This document shows positions 45,091-54,365 of a stretch of DNA of 64,000 nucleotides, one piece after another. The notes below the pieces were generated by a model that saw only the letters and a program-made list of their open reading frames with translations, did not search any database and had not been told where the DNA came from. The translations under genes were made by a program, and so were the position numbers. The stretch is from Mycobacterium shinjukuense (lineage in GTDB: Bacteria > Actinomycetota > Actinomycetes > Mycobacteriales > Mycobacteriaceae), in the NCBI RefSeq assembly GCF_010730055.1, contig NZ_AP022575.1, forward strand, positions 2,108,001 to 2,172,000, in the 5' to 3' direction. Every line of letters begins with the position of its first letter. Position 1 is the stretch's first letter.

Positions 45091-45969
45091 ATGACCTTCA
45101 ACGAGGGCATACAGATCGACACCAGCACGTCGTCGTCGACGAGCAGCACGGGCAGTCGAGTGATCGCGATCGGCGGCGGTCTCGGCGGGTTGCTGTTGGT
45201 GATGGTCGCGATGCTGCTCGGAATCGATCCCGGCGGGGTGCGAAGTCAGCTGCCGATGGACGTCAACGGAGCCGTCGCACCCGGTTTCGACCTGCGCCAG
45301 TGCAAGACCGGGGCCGACGCCAACAAGTTTGTGCAGTGCCGGGTGGTGGCCACCGGCAATTCGCTGGACGCGGTGTGGAAGCAGCTGTTGTCCGGCTACA
45401 CCCGACCCCATGTGCGGCTGTTCACCGGCCAGGTGGGCACCGCATGCGGACCGGCCAGCAGCGACATCGGGCCGTTCTACTGCCCGGTGGACAAGACCGC
45501 GTACTTCGACACCGACTTTTTTGGGGTGCTGATCACCCGATTCGGTTCCAGCGGTGGACCATTGGCGCAAGAGTACGTGGTGGCCCACGAGTTCGGCCAC
45601 CACGTGCAGAACCTGCTGGGGGTGCTCGGCCGCGGCCAGCAGGGCGCGCAGGGTGCTGCGGGCAACGGGGTACGCACCGAGTTGCAGGCCGATTGCTACG
45701 CGGGCGTCTGGGCGCACTACGCGTCGACGGTCGTTCAGGCGAGCACCGGCGTGCCGTACCTGGAGCCGTTGAGCGACAAGGACATCCACGACGCCCTCTC
45801 GGCCGCGGCGGCGGTCGGCGATGACCGCATCCAGCAGCAGGCCAGCGGGCGAACCAATCCCGAGTCCTGGACGCACGGTTCGGCCGCGCAACGCCAGAAG
45901 TGGTTCACCATCGGCTACCAGAGCGGCGACCCCAACAAGTGCAATACGTTCACCGCCGCAGAGCTCTAG
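45091..45969 (+). CDS. YpfJ-family neutral zinc metallopeptidase, copy 2 (Rv2575-like)
   Basis: This 292-residue paralogue of the preceding gene has the same layout: MTFNEG start, TM helix near 25-48, DIGPFYCPVDKTAYFDTDFF, HEFGHHVQN and TELQADCYAGVWAHY. The zinc motif residue after the Glu is Phe in place of Tyr, a conservative change. Divergence is concentrated at residues 8-70 and at scattered surface positions; the catalytic core is nearly identical, indicating that both are under selection or were recently converted. Confidence 0.87.
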   Translation: MTFNEGIQIDTSTSSSTSSTGSRVIAIGGGLGGLLLVMVAMLLGIDPGGVRSQLPMDVNGAVAPGFDLRQCKTGADANKFVQCRVVATGNSLDAVWKQLLSGYTRPHVRLFTGQVGTACGPASSDIGPFYCPVDKTAYFDTDFFGVLITRFGSSGGPLAQEYVVAHEFGHHVQNLLGVLGRGQQGAQGAAGNGVRTELQADCYAGVWAHYASTVVQASTGVPYLEPLSDKDIHDALSAAAAVGDDRIQQQASGRTNPESWTHGSAAQRQKWFTIGYQSGDPNKCNTFTAAEL

Positions 45970-46088
45970 GCCGTCGTTGGTACTGGGCCGAGGCTGACAC
46001 CCAATGCTTTCGGGGCTTGTCGTGTGGTTATCCGCAGCCGGTGGGCTGTGGGCGTTTCTGGTCGGACCGCCCTGGCATAATCGCATGC

Positions 46089-47042
46089 GTGTTCGAACAG
46101 ATGGTTGATCGTGGGTCTGCGCCGGAGGTGATTGCCCGCTTCGATGAGCTCGTTGAGCGGCGTTACCCGTCGGCCACCGCGGAGTCGGCGGTGTTGGTGG
46201 ATCGGATCTGCTCGGCGTCGCGGGCGGAGAACCGGGCGGCGGCCGCGCAGCTGGGCGCGATCGGTGACTTGTTCGGCTACCGGTTGGCGCGCTGCTCGCA
46301 GAACGAGGACTGGGCGATCGACACGATGGAGGCGGTGGCCGCCGAGCTGGCCGCGGCGTTGCGGATCGGTCAGGGGTTGGCGGCCAGCCGGCTGCGTTGT
46401 GCGCGGGCGATGCGTGAGCGGTTGCCGAAGGTGGCTGAGCTGTTCAAGGCCGGGGAGATCGACTTTCGGATGTTTGCCACGCTGGTGTATCGCACCGATT
46501 TGATCACCGACCGCGAGGTGCTGGCGGCGGTGGACGCCGAGCTGGCGGTGACGGTGCCGCGCTGGCCGTCGCTGACCCGGGGTCGGCTGGCCGGGCAGGT
46601 CGACAAGATCGTGGCCCGCGCCGACGCCGATGCGGTGCGCCGGCGCAGGGAGCGCCAGGTTGATCGGGAGATCTGGATCGGCGATGCCGGCGAGGGCGTC
46701 TGCGAGATCCACGGCAGCCTGCTGACCCCGGATGCGCAGGCGCTGGACAAGCGGTTGACCGCGCTGGCGGCCACGGTGTGTGCGCACGATCCGCGCAGCC
46801 GCCAGCAGCGCCGCGCCGATGCGCTGGGGGCGCTGGCCGCCGGGGCCGATCGGCTGGGCTGCCGCTGCGGGCGCCCCGATTGCACCGCCGGGGGCCGGCC
46901 GGCGGCAACACCGGTGCATCGCCACCGAACGCCGCCACAACCACGCTGCGCGCATGGTTGCCCGCAGCACCCCACCAACCCAAGGCCCCAGCCACACCTC
47001 ACCCGACCCACCCCAACCCGACAACGAACCCCGCCGTTCTGA
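46089..47042 (+). pseudogene. 13E12-type (DUF222) protein gene, C-terminus damaged
   Basis: From GTG 46089 the product begins FEQMVDRGSAPEVIARFDELVERR, the usual start of 13E12/DUF222 repeat proteins. DUF222 covers about residues 20-270. A normal member continues past GCRCGRPDCTAGGRPAATPV into more DUF222 and an HNH nuclease domain. Here the sequence after that point becomes a low-complexity His/Pro/Arg tail and stops at 47042, 317 residues in total. A deletion or frameshift removed the HNH domain. A possible leftover of the C-terminal part lies in another frame at about 47074-47220 but is too degraded to use. Confidence 0.7.
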
Positions 47043-47207
47043 GGTGGAAAGGGCACCCGGCTGAGGCGCTGGGGTGCTCGCCGGATCAGTCACCGCAGCG
47101 CTGATCACGTGTGCTACCACCACACTGCGCCCCGCGACGTGGACCCGGTGGGCGCTCGTTGACGGCTACCGCCCGATCGCGGTGCCGTTGCGACCGGCCT
47201 CCACCCG

Positions 47208-47624
47208 CTACCAGGGCCGCGTCGAGCACTGCACGCCACTGCCGCCCTGCTGCGACACCACCACCTGCCCGTCGACGGCGATCTCACAGTGGAATTCCGG
47301 ATTGACCCGCAGGCCGCCGCTGGCGGTGACGATCGCCCACTGGTTCGGGTTGATCAGCGTGGTCGTGTAGACCAGCGGGACCCCGCCGGTGATCGGTGCG
47401 TGCACGGCGTTCATGTACTTCGACGCGTCGGCGTCAAACGCCGCCTGGCTCGGCGGATCCGAGTTCATGTAGCGGATGTTGGCGGTCAGATCGCTGGTGG
47501 TCGTCACGGTGTAGGTCACCTGGTGTCCGGCTGGAGCCGCATGCGCTAACGGGGGCGTAGCCACCGCGATGGCCGCAAACGTTGCCAGCACGACGCCGGC
47601 CGCCACTTTTCGCACGTTCCTCAT
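47208..47624 (-). CDS. Secreted protein with signal peptide, Rv2576c equivalent
   Basis: The 138-residue protein starts MRNVRKVAAGVVLATFAAIAV, a signal peptide with likely cleavage after AHA near residue 29. The mature part (YTVTTTSDLTANIRYMNSDPP and CEIAVDGQVVVSQQGGSGVQC) resembles the MmpS-like beta-sandwich of small exported mycobacterial proteins, with two Cys that could form a disulfide. I chose ATG 47624; the longer frame to 47774 lacks a credible start. Function is unknown. It is divergent from the patatin-like gene at 47684. Confidence 0.8.
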   Translation of the reverse strand: MRNVRKVAAGVVLATFAAIAVATPPLAHAAPAGHQVTYTVTTTSDLTANIRYMNSDPPSQAAFDADASKYMNAVHAPITGGVPLVYTTTLINPNQWAIVTASGGLRVNPEFHCEIAVDGQVVVSQQGGSGVQCSTRPW

Positions 47625-47683
47625 ATCGACGACGCGAGGGGATTCGTTACCGCGGCGGCGGCGTTGGTTCGTACGATGCATAG

Positions 47684-48529
47684 GTGCCCACAGCGTTCGT
47701 GTTGTCCGGCGGCGCAAGTCTCGGCGCGATCCACGTCGGGATGCTGCTCGCGCTGGCCGAAGAGGGCATAACACCCGACCTCATCGTGGGCACCTCGGTC
47801 GGCGCGGTCAACGGCGGGTGGATCGCGTCGCGGCCCGACACGGCAGGCATTCGTGGGCTGGCCGACCTGTGGTTGTCGCTGTCACGCAAGGACGTCTTTC
47901 CCGCCCGCCCACTGGCGGGCATGATGGGCTTTCTCGGGCGCCGTCCGCACCTGATACCCAACACGGGTCTGCGACGCCTGCTCGCGGAGAAGCTGCAGTT
48001 CACTCGGCTCGAGGACGCGCCGATCCCGCTCCATGTGGTGGCCACGGACGTGATTTCGGGCACCGACGTTCTGCTGTCGGCTGGAGACGCGGTCGACGCG
48101 ATCTCGGCCAGCGCCGCCATCCCGGGCATCTTCCCGCCGGTGCACATCGACGGACGCGCGCTCATGGACGGCGGCGTGGTCAACAACACCCCGGTGTCTC
48201 ACGCCGTCGCGCTCGGTGCCGACCACGTCTGGGTGTTGCCCACCGGCTACTCGTGCGATCTGCCCGCCGCGCCCAAGACCGCGATCACCATGGCCCTGCA
48301 TGCGCTGACCACCACGGTCAATCATCGGCTGGCGATCGACATCGACCGTTTCGAGCAGGTGTGCGACCTTCACGTGATCCGGCCACTGTGCCCGGTTGCC
48401 ATTTCCGGAGCGGACTTCTCGCACGCGGCAACGCTCATCGAGCGCTCGCACGCGGCCACCCGAGAGTGGCTGGCGGCTCACCCGCCGCCCACCGGCCAGG
48501 CTCAATTGCTTGCGGTGCACCGCCACTAG
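47684..48529 (+). CDS. Patatin-like phospholipase
   Basis: The 281-residue protein carries the patatin Ser-Asp dyad. The oxyanion loop SGGASLGAIHVG is at residues 8-19. The nucleophile elbow GTSVGAVNG is near residue 41. The catalytic Asp lies in DGGVVNNTP near residue 165. Such enzymes hydrolyse acyl-lipids. No transmembrane segment or signal peptide is evident. No patatin lies at this position in H37Rv as I remember it. It starts 60 bp from the divergent secreted-protein gene and may affect lipid turnover. Confidence 0.86.
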   Translation: MPTAFVLSGGASLGAIHVGMLLALAEEGITPDLIVGTSVGAVNGGWIASRPDTAGIRGLADLWLSLSRKDVFPARPLAGMMGFLGRRPHLIPNTGLRRLLAEKLQFTRLEDAPIPLHVVATDVISGTDVLLSAGDAVDAISASAAIPGIFPPVHIDGRALMDGGVVNNTPVSHAVALGADHVWVLPTGYSCDLPAAPKTAITMALHALTTTVNHRLAIDIDRFEQVCDLHVIRPLCPVAISGADFSHAATLIERSHAATREWLAAHPPPTGQAQLLAVHRH

Positions 48530-48574
48530 CCGCCCGTTCACCCGCAGGTAATCCACGGCGGGTATGAAGCCTGG

Positions 48575-50167
48575 GTGAGCGACGATCCGGATCGGGCTGG
48601 CGAGGAGTCCGCGCCGACGAAGGGCATCAGCCGCCGCACGTTGTTGACCACTGGTGCCGCCTCGGCGGTTCTGGGCGCCGGCGTCGCGGCGGGCGGGGCC
48701 ACGCTGCTGTGGTCAAACCGCGCCGGCCCCGCCGTCTGGTACCAGCCTGATCGAAGCGGCGCACCGCCGGTGGGCGGGCTGCATCTGCAGTTCGGCCGGA
48801 ACGCCAGCACCGAGGTCGTGGTGTCCTGGCACACCACCGACGCCGTCCGCAATCCGCGCGTGGTGCTGGGCACGCCCACGTCCGGATTTGGCCGTACCGT
48901 GGCGGCCGAAACCCGAACATACCGGGATGCCCAGTCCAACATCGAGGTTCGCGTCAATCACGCTCGCCTGACCAATCTGACGGCGGACACCGACTACGTG
49001 TACGCCGCCATGCACGACGGCGCCGCGCCGGAGCTGGGGACGCTCCATACGGCTCCATCTGGGCGAAAGCCATTGCGTTTCACCAGTTTCGGAGACCAAT
49101 CCACTCCGACGCTGGGCAGGTTGGCAAACGGACGGTACGTCAGCGGCAACATCGGATCGCCCGCGGCGGGCGACATCACGCTCGCGATCGAGCGGATCGC
49201 CCCGCTGTTCAACCTGATCAACGGGGACCTGTGCTACGCCAACCTGGCCGACGACCGGATTCGTACCTGGTCCGACTGGTTCGACAACAACACCCGCTCG
49301 GCGCGATACCGCCCGTGGATGCCGGCGGCCGGCAACCACGAGAACGAATTAGGCAACGGCCCAATCGGTTACGGCGCCTACCAGACATACTTCGCGGTGC
49401 CCGATTCCGGGGCCAGCCCGCAGCTGCGCGGGCTGTGGTACTCGTTCACCGCCGGCTCGGTGCGCGTGATCAGCCTGAACAACGACGACGTGTGCGTCCA
49501 AGATGGCGGCAACTCGTATGTGCGCGGCTACTCCGGTGGAGAGCAAAAACGTTGGCTGGAAACCGAACTCGCCCAGGCGCGGCGCGACCCGGATATCGAC
49601 TGGGTGGTCGTCTGCATGCACCAGACGGCGATCTCTACCGCCGACCAAGCCAACGGTGCCGACCTTGGGATCCGGCAAGACTGGCTGCCGTTGTTCGACC
49701 GCTACCGGGTCGACTTGGTGGTGTGCGGCCATGAACACCACTACGAACGATCGCATCCGCTGCGGGGCACGCTGGGTACCGACACCCAAACACCCGCACC
49801 CGTCGACACCCGTGCCGATCTCATCGACACGACCCGAGGCACCGTACACCTCGTCATCGGCGGCGGCGGGACCTCCAAACCGACCAACGGGCTACTTTTC
49901 CCGCAACCTCGGTGCCGTGTGATAACCGGCGTCGGCCCCTCCGATCCCGTGATCCGGCGCAAGCCGTCCATGTTCACGGTGGAGGATGCGCCGTGGTCGG
50001 CGTTTCGCGACCACGACAACCCCTACGGTTTCGTGGCTTTCGACGTCGACCCGGGTCAGCCGGGCGGCAACACGACGATCAAGGCGACGTACTACAGGCT
50101 CAACGGGCCGTTCGGGGCGATCACCGTCGTCGACCAATTCACCTTGGCCAAGCCGCGCGGCGGCTAA
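48575..50167 (+). CDS. Tat-exported purple acid phosphatase, Rv2577 equivalent
   Basis: The 530-residue protein starts GTG 48575 with a Tat signal (SRRTLLTTG near residue 19 and a hydrophobic stretch to about 50). A fibronectin-like N-terminal domain (about 65-160) precedes the metallophosphatase with the PAP ligand set: TSFGDQ, NGDLCYAN, AGNHENE, VCMHQ and CGHEHHYERSHP. The enzyme hydrolyses phosphomonoesters in the periplasm or outside the cell with a Fe/Me(II) centre. It lies 45 bp after the patatin-like gene on the same strand. All five metal motifs are present. Confidence 0.92.
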   Translation: MSDDPDRAGEESAPTKGISRRTLLTTGAASAVLGAGVAAGGATLLWSNRAGPAVWYQPDRSGAPPVGGLHLQFGRNASTEVVVSWHTTDAVRNPRVVLGTPTSGFGRTVAAETRTYRDAQSNIEVRVNHARLTNLTADTDYVYAAMHDGAAPELGTLHTAPSGRKPLRFTSFGDQSTPTLGRLANGRYVSGNIGSPAAGDITLAIERIAPLFNLINGDLCYANLADDRIRTWSDWFDNNTRSARYRPWMPAAGNHENELGNGPIGYGAYQTYFAVPDSGASPQLRGLWYSFTAGSVRVISLNNDDVCVQDGGNSYVRGYSGGEQKRWLETELAQARRDPDIDWVVVCMHQTAISTADQANGADLGIRQDWLPLFDRYRVDLVVCGHEHHYERSHPLRGTLGTDTQTPAPVDTRADLIDTTRGTVHLVIGGGGTSKPTNGLLFPQPRCRVITGVGPSDPVIRRKPSMFTVEDAPWSAFRDHDNPYGFVAFDVDPGQPGGNTTIKATYYRLNGPFGAITVVDQFTLAKPRGG

Positions 50168-50179
50168 TTCAGGGGCTCA

Positions 50180-51202
50180 TCAGAACAGCGTCGCCTGAGC
50201 GGGGCCCGCCGCCGCTTCGGTCGCCCACGGGAGCGGGCGGTGCTCACCGACCAGCCGGTATTTCGCGATCAACGGCGCCGCCCGCTCCCGCAGCATCGCG
50301 CGATAACTGGGCGGCAGATACGCTCCGCGCCGATACAACTGGCGGTAGCGGCCGACCAGCTCCGGATGCGCACCAGCCAGCCAGGACATGAACCAGCCGC
50401 GTGTCGAGCCGCGCAGGTGCAGGCCGAAAACCGTCACGCCGGTGGCACCCGCGGCGGCGATCTGGCCAAGCAGCCGGTCGAGGTGCTCGCTGGAGTCGGT
50501 GAGATGCGGCAGCACCGGGGCGACCATCACATGACAGTCCAGGCCGGCCTGGCGGACCGCGGTGATCAGCCCCAGGCGAGCCGGTGGCGTCGGCGTGCCC
50601 GGCTCGACGTCCTTGTGCAGCTGCGGATCGGCGACCGCCAGCGACACCGCCACCGACACCGGAACCTGTTGGGCCGCCTCGGCGAGCAGCGGCAGGTCCC
50701 GCCGTAGCAGAGTGCCCTTGGTCAGGATGGACAGCGGGGTACCGGATCCCGCGAGCGCGCCGATGATCCCCGGCATCAGCGCGTACCGGCCCTCGGCGCG
50801 CTGGTAGGGATCGGTGTTGGTGCCCAGCGCAACGGTCTCGCGCCGCCAGGACGGCCGCCGCAGCTCGCGGCGCAGCACCTCGACGACGTTGATCTTGACC
50901 ACCACCTGGGTGTCGAAGTCGGTGCCGCAGTTGAAGTCCAGGTATTCGTGGGTGGGACGCGCGAAACAGTAGCGACAGCCGTGCGAGCAGCCGCGGTAGC
51001 CGTTGACGGTGTACCGGAACGGCAGGGCCACCGCGTTGGGCACCTTGTTCAGCGCGGACTTGCACAGCACCTCGTGAAACGTGAGGCCCTCGAATTGGGG
51101 TGCGCGCACGCTGCGCACCAGCCCGATCCGCTGCAACCCCGGCAGCGCCCCGTCGTCGATGGGCAGTCCGTTGACGGCGACGGCTTGACCCGCCCAACGC
51201 AT
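50180..51202 (-). CDS. Radical SAM protein (Rv2578c family, SplB-like)
   Basis: The 340-residue protein has the radical SAM cluster as GCSHGCRYCFAR (CX3CX2C) near residue 75. It begins MRWAGQAVAVNGLPIDDG. I chose ATG 51202 (an upstream ATG-in-frame stretch is not conserved in character). The pattern FRYTVNGYRGC is typical of the Rv2578c intein-less radical SAM group. The GTNTDPYQRAE motif suits the SPASM-free, photoproduct-lyase-like family. Substrate is unknown. It converges with the phosphatase gene, the stops being 13 bp apart. Confidence 0.86.
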   Translation of the reverse strand: MRWAGQAVAVNGLPIDDGALPGLQRIGLVRSVRAPQFEGLTFHEVLCKSALNKVPNAVALPFRYTVNGYRGCSHGCRYCFARPTHEYLDFNCGTDFDTQVVVKINVVEVLRRELRRPSWRRETVALGTNTDPYQRAEGRYALMPGIIGALAGSGTPLSILTKGTLLRRDLPLLAEAAQQVPVSVAVSLAVADPQLHKDVEPGTPTPPARLGLITAVRQAGLDCHVMVAPVLPHLTDSSEHLDRLLGQIAAAGATGVTVFGLHLRGSTRGWFMSWLAGAHPELVGRYRQLYRRGAYLPPSYRAMLRERAAPLIAKYRLVGEHRPLPWATEAAAGPAQATLF

Positions 51203-51417
51203 GCTTCTATTCGAACAGCAGTTCGACGTGGTGTCAAGTGTGGCGCCGGCTGCACGCACCCACCAGCCCGTACGCGACTTCGACACCGCAGAACGCTGCC
51301 GGTCGAGCCGCCGCGATACACACCGGGCGTGCGTTTGCCGGCTCAAAGCAGGTACCGTGGGGCACCGCGCACCTGGCAGCCATGTCGACACCGGCACCCG
51401 ATGGAAAGGACCACCCG

Positions 51418-52326
51418 ATGACGCCGCGCGGAGTCGAGCCGTACGGGCAGCTGCGATACCAGCACATCGCGGGCACCCGCATGGCCTACGTCGATGAGGG
51501 CGACGGCGACGCCATCGTCTTTCAGCACGGCAATCCCACGTCGTCGTACCTGTGGCGCAACATCATGCCGCATCTGCAGGGACTAGGCCGGCTGGTGGCC
51601 TGCGATCTGATCGGGATGGGAGCGTCGGACAAGCTCAGCCAGTCGGGACCCGACCGGTACAACTACGACGAGCAGCGTGACTTCTTGTTCGCACTCTGGG
51701 ATGCGCTCGACCTCGGCGATCGCGTGGTGTTGGTGCTGCATGACTGGGGCGCGGCGCTGGGCTTCGACTGGGCCAACCAGCATCGCGACCGGGTGCAGGG
51801 GATCGCGTTCATGGAGGCGATCGTGGCCCCGATGACATGGGCCGACTTCCCACCCAACGTGCGGGGTGTTTTCCAGGGTTTTCGATCGCCGGAGGGCGAA
51901 CGAATGGTGTTGGAGCAGAACATCTTTGTCGAAGGGGTCCTGCCCGGCGCGATCCTGCGCCGGCTCAGCGACGAGGAAATGAACCACTACCGACGGCCGT
52001 TCGTCAACCCCGGCGAGGACCGCCGCCCCACCTTGTCGTGGCCACGCAACCTGCCCCTCGACGGCGAGCCCGCCGAGGTCGTCGCGGTGGTCAACGAGTA
52101 CCGCAGCTGGCTGGAGGAAAGCGACGTGCCGAAATTGTTCGTCAACGCCGAGCCCGGGGCGATCGTCACCGGGCGTATCCGTGACTATGTCCGGAGCTGG
52201 CCCAACCAGACCGAAATCACGGTGCCCGGCGTGCATTTCATTCAGGAAGACAGCCCCGACGAAATCGGTTCGGCCGTGGCGCAGTTCGTTCGGCGGCTAC
52301 GGTCGCCGGCTGACGTCCAAACGTGA
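51418..52326 (+). CDS. dhaA: Haloalkane dehalogenase DhaA, Rv2579 equivalent
   Basis: The 302-residue alpha/beta hydrolase hydrolyses carbon-halogen bonds. The nucleophile D109 lies in LVLHDWGAALG, the catalytic acid E133 in GIAFMEAIVAPMTW, and the base H273 in PGVHFIQED. HGNPTSSYLW (Asn, halide binding) is also present. The sequence is very close to M. tuberculosis DmbA. ATG 51418 has GGAAAGGA upstream and was preferred over in-frame starts to 51238. Its end overlaps the convergent hisS by 30 bp. Confidence 0.95.
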   Translation: MTPRGVEPYGQLRYQHIAGTRMAYVDEGDGDAIVFQHGNPTSSYLWRNIMPHLQGLGRLVACDLIGMGASDKLSQSGPDRYNYDEQRDFLFALWDALDLGDRVVLVLHDWGAALGFDWANQHRDRVQGIAFMEAIVAPMTWADFPPNVRGVFQGFRSPEGERMVLEQNIFVEGVLPGAILRRLSDEEMNHYRRPFVNPGEDRRPTLSWPRNLPLDGEPAEVVAVVNEYRSWLEESDVPKLFVNAEPGAIVTGRIRDYVRSWPNQTEITVPGVHFIQEDSPDEIGSAVAQFVRRLRSPADVQT

Positions 52327-53595
52327 CCGGCCCAGCCGCGAAACCACCTCGGCGACAACCGAATCCACCGAAATCGAAACCTGCTCACCGGTCGACAAGT
52401 CCTTCACCCCGACCGCGCCCGCCTCGATGTCACGACCGCCCGCGACCAGCGCGATGCGGGCGCCGGACCGGTCGGCCGCGCGCATCGCGCCCTTGAGCCC
52501 GCGGTCACCGTAGGCCAGGTCGGCGCGCACACCGGCGGCCCGCAGCCGCCCGATCAGCACCGCCAGCCTGAGCTTGGCCGCCTCGCTGAGCGGCACCCCG
52601 AACACGTCGCACCGGGTGGTCTCCCCCACCGTCTTCCCCTCGGCCCGCAACGCCAGCAGGGTGCGGTCCACCCCCAGCCCGAACCCGATGCCCGACAGGT
52701 CCTGCCCACCGAGCTGGCGCATCAGGCCGTCGTAGCGTCCGCCGCCGCCGATGCCGGATTGCGCGCCCAGCCCGTCATGGACGAACTCGAAGGTGGTCTT
52801 GGTGTAGTAGTCCAGGCCGCGCACCATCCGCGGGTTGAGCACATAGGGCACCCCCAGCGCGTCCAGATGGGCCAGCACGGTGTCGAAGTGCTGCTTGGCG
52901 CTATCGGACAGATGATCCAACAGCACCGGTGCCTCCGCCGTCATCGCCCGCATCTGCGGGCGCTTGTCGTCGAGCACCCGCAGCGGGTTGATCTCGGCGC
53001 GCCGGCGGGTCTCCTCGTCGAGGTCGAGCCCAAACAGGTACTCCTGCAACAGTTCCCGGTACTGCGGTCGGCAGCTCTCGTCGCCCAACGAGGTGATCTC
53101 CAGCCGGAACCCGTCGAGGCCCAGCGCGCGGAAGCCGGCGTCGGCAAGGGCGATCACCTCGGCGTCCAGCGCCGGGTCGTCAACCCCGATCGCCTCCACC
53201 CCGACCTGCTGCAGCTGGCGAAACCGGCCGGCCTGCGGGCGCTCGTAGCGGAAAAACGGGCCCGCATAGCACAACTTGATCGGCAGCGCGCCGCGGTCTA
53301 GGCCATGTTCGATCACCGCGCGCACCACCCCGGCGGTGCCCTCGGGCCGCAGCGTCACCGAGCGGTGACCGCGGTCGGCGAACGTGTACATCTCCTTGGA
53401 CACCACGTCGGTGGACTCGCCGACACCGCGGGCGAACAGCGCGGTGTCCTCGAAGACGGGCAGTTCGACATCGGCGTAACCGGCCCGGCGGGCGGCGGCC
53501 AGCAGCCCGTCGCGCACCGCGACGAACCGCGCCGAGTCGGGCGGGAGGTAGTCCGGCACCCCCTTGGGCGCCGAGAACGCCGAGAACTCCGTCAC
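52297..53595 (-). CDS. hisS: Histidyl-tRNA synthetase HisS
   Basis: The 432-residue class II enzyme charges tRNA-His. Motif 2 RPEGTAGVVRAVIEHG and FRYERPQAGRFRQLQQ are clear, and the His-specific motifs VRGLDYYTKTTFEFV and GGGRYDGLMRQLGG are present. The anticodon domain spans the last 95 residues. The stop overlaps dhaA by 30 bp in convergent orientation, and its ATG at 53595 lies 3 bp after the stop of the glyoxalase gene, so hisS follows it in one operon. Confidence 0.97.
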   Translation of the reverse strand: MTEFSAFSAPKGVPDYLPPDSARFVAVRDGLLAAARRAGYADVELPVFEDTALFARGVGESTDVVSKEMYTFADRGHRSVTLRPEGTAGVVRAVIEHGLDRGALPIKLCYAGPFFRYERPQAGRFRQLQQVGVEAIGVDDPALDAEVIALADAGFRALGLDGFRLEITSLGDESCRPQYRELLQEYLFGLDLDEETRRRAEINPLRVLDDKRPQMRAMTAEAPVLLDHLSDSAKQHFDTVLAHLDALGVPYVLNPRMVRGLDYYTKTTFEFVHDGLGAQSGIGGGGRYDGLMRQLGGQDLSGIGFGLGVDRTLLALRAEGKTVGETTRCDVFGVPLSEAAKLRLAVLIGRLRAAGVRADLAYGDRGLKGAMRAADRSGARIALVAGGRDIEAGAVGVKDLSTGEQVSISVDSVVAEVVSRLGRSRLDVSRRP

Positions 53596-53598
53596 CGG

Positions 53599-54267
53599 CT
53601 ACAGGCCCTCGAGGAACGGGTTGAACCGGCGCTCGGCCCCGATGGTGGTGGAGTTGCCATGCCCGGGTAGTACCACGGTGGTGTCGTCGAGCACCAACAA
53701 CTTGTCGCGGATGGAGCGCAGCAGGTCGCGGCCGCTGCCGCCAAACAAGTCGGTGCGGCCCACCGAACGCTCGAATAGGGTGTCGCCGCTGAACACCACG
53801 TCGGCGCCGTTCTTGGTCGCCCCAACCACCCGAAAGCACGCCGATCCGCGGGTGTGGCCCGGGGTGTGATCGATGGTGACGGCGATGCCGCCCAGGTCGA
53901 TCTTGTCGCCGTCGCGGTCCAGCTCGACGACCTGTTTGGGCTCCCGGAAAAACGCCCCGGTGATCAGCTGCGCCATCCGCGGACCCAGGCCGTAGATTGG
54001 GTCGGTCAGCATGAACCGGTCCTCGGGATGAATGTAGCTGGGGCAGCCGAAGGTGTCGGACACCTTCTGGGCGGACCAGATGTGGTCGATGTGCCCGTGG
54101 GTGAGCAGCACCGCGGCCGGGGTCAGGCGGTTTTCGTCGAGGATGCGCCGCAGCTGGCCCAGCGCACGCTGCCCCGGGTCCACGATGATGGCATCGGTGC
54201 CGGGCCGCTCGGCCAGCACGTAGCAGTTGCATTGCAGCAACCCGGCGGGAAATCCGGTGAGAAACAC
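53599..54267 (-). CDS. Glyoxalase II-type metallo-beta-lactamase fold hydrolase, Rv2581c equivalent
   Basis: The 222-residue protein carries the two-metal motif THGHIDH (HxHxDH), then PGHTRGS, GDTLFERSVGRTDL and PGHGNST, typical for hydroxyacylglutathione hydrolase-type enzymes. Mycobacteria lack glutathione, so the thioester substrate may be mycothiol-derived or another. The start is taken as GTG 54267 (FLTGFPAGLLQCN), where similarity to Rv2581c begins; GTG or ATG at 54333 is the longer alternative. The gene lies 3 bp upstream of hisS. Confidence 0.86.
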   Translation of the reverse strand: MFLTGFPAGLLQCNCYVLAERPGTDAIIVDPGQRALGQLRRILDENRLTPAAVLLTHGHIDHIWSAQKVSDTFGCPSYIHPEDRFMLTDPIYGLGPRMAQLITGAFFREPKQVVELDRDGDKIDLGGIAVTIDHTPGHTRGSACFRVVGATKNGADVVFSGDTLFERSVGRTDLFGGSGRDLLRSIRDKLLVLDDTTVVLPGHGNSTTIGAERRFNPFLEGL

Positions 54268-54365
54268 AGTGCCCAGTTTCCCATCCGCGCCGGTCGGCGA
54301 CGACGCGGCCCACGTGTACGGGGCGGTTGACACCGATCGCGGCTCCCCGATTAGCCTGAGCTGTC

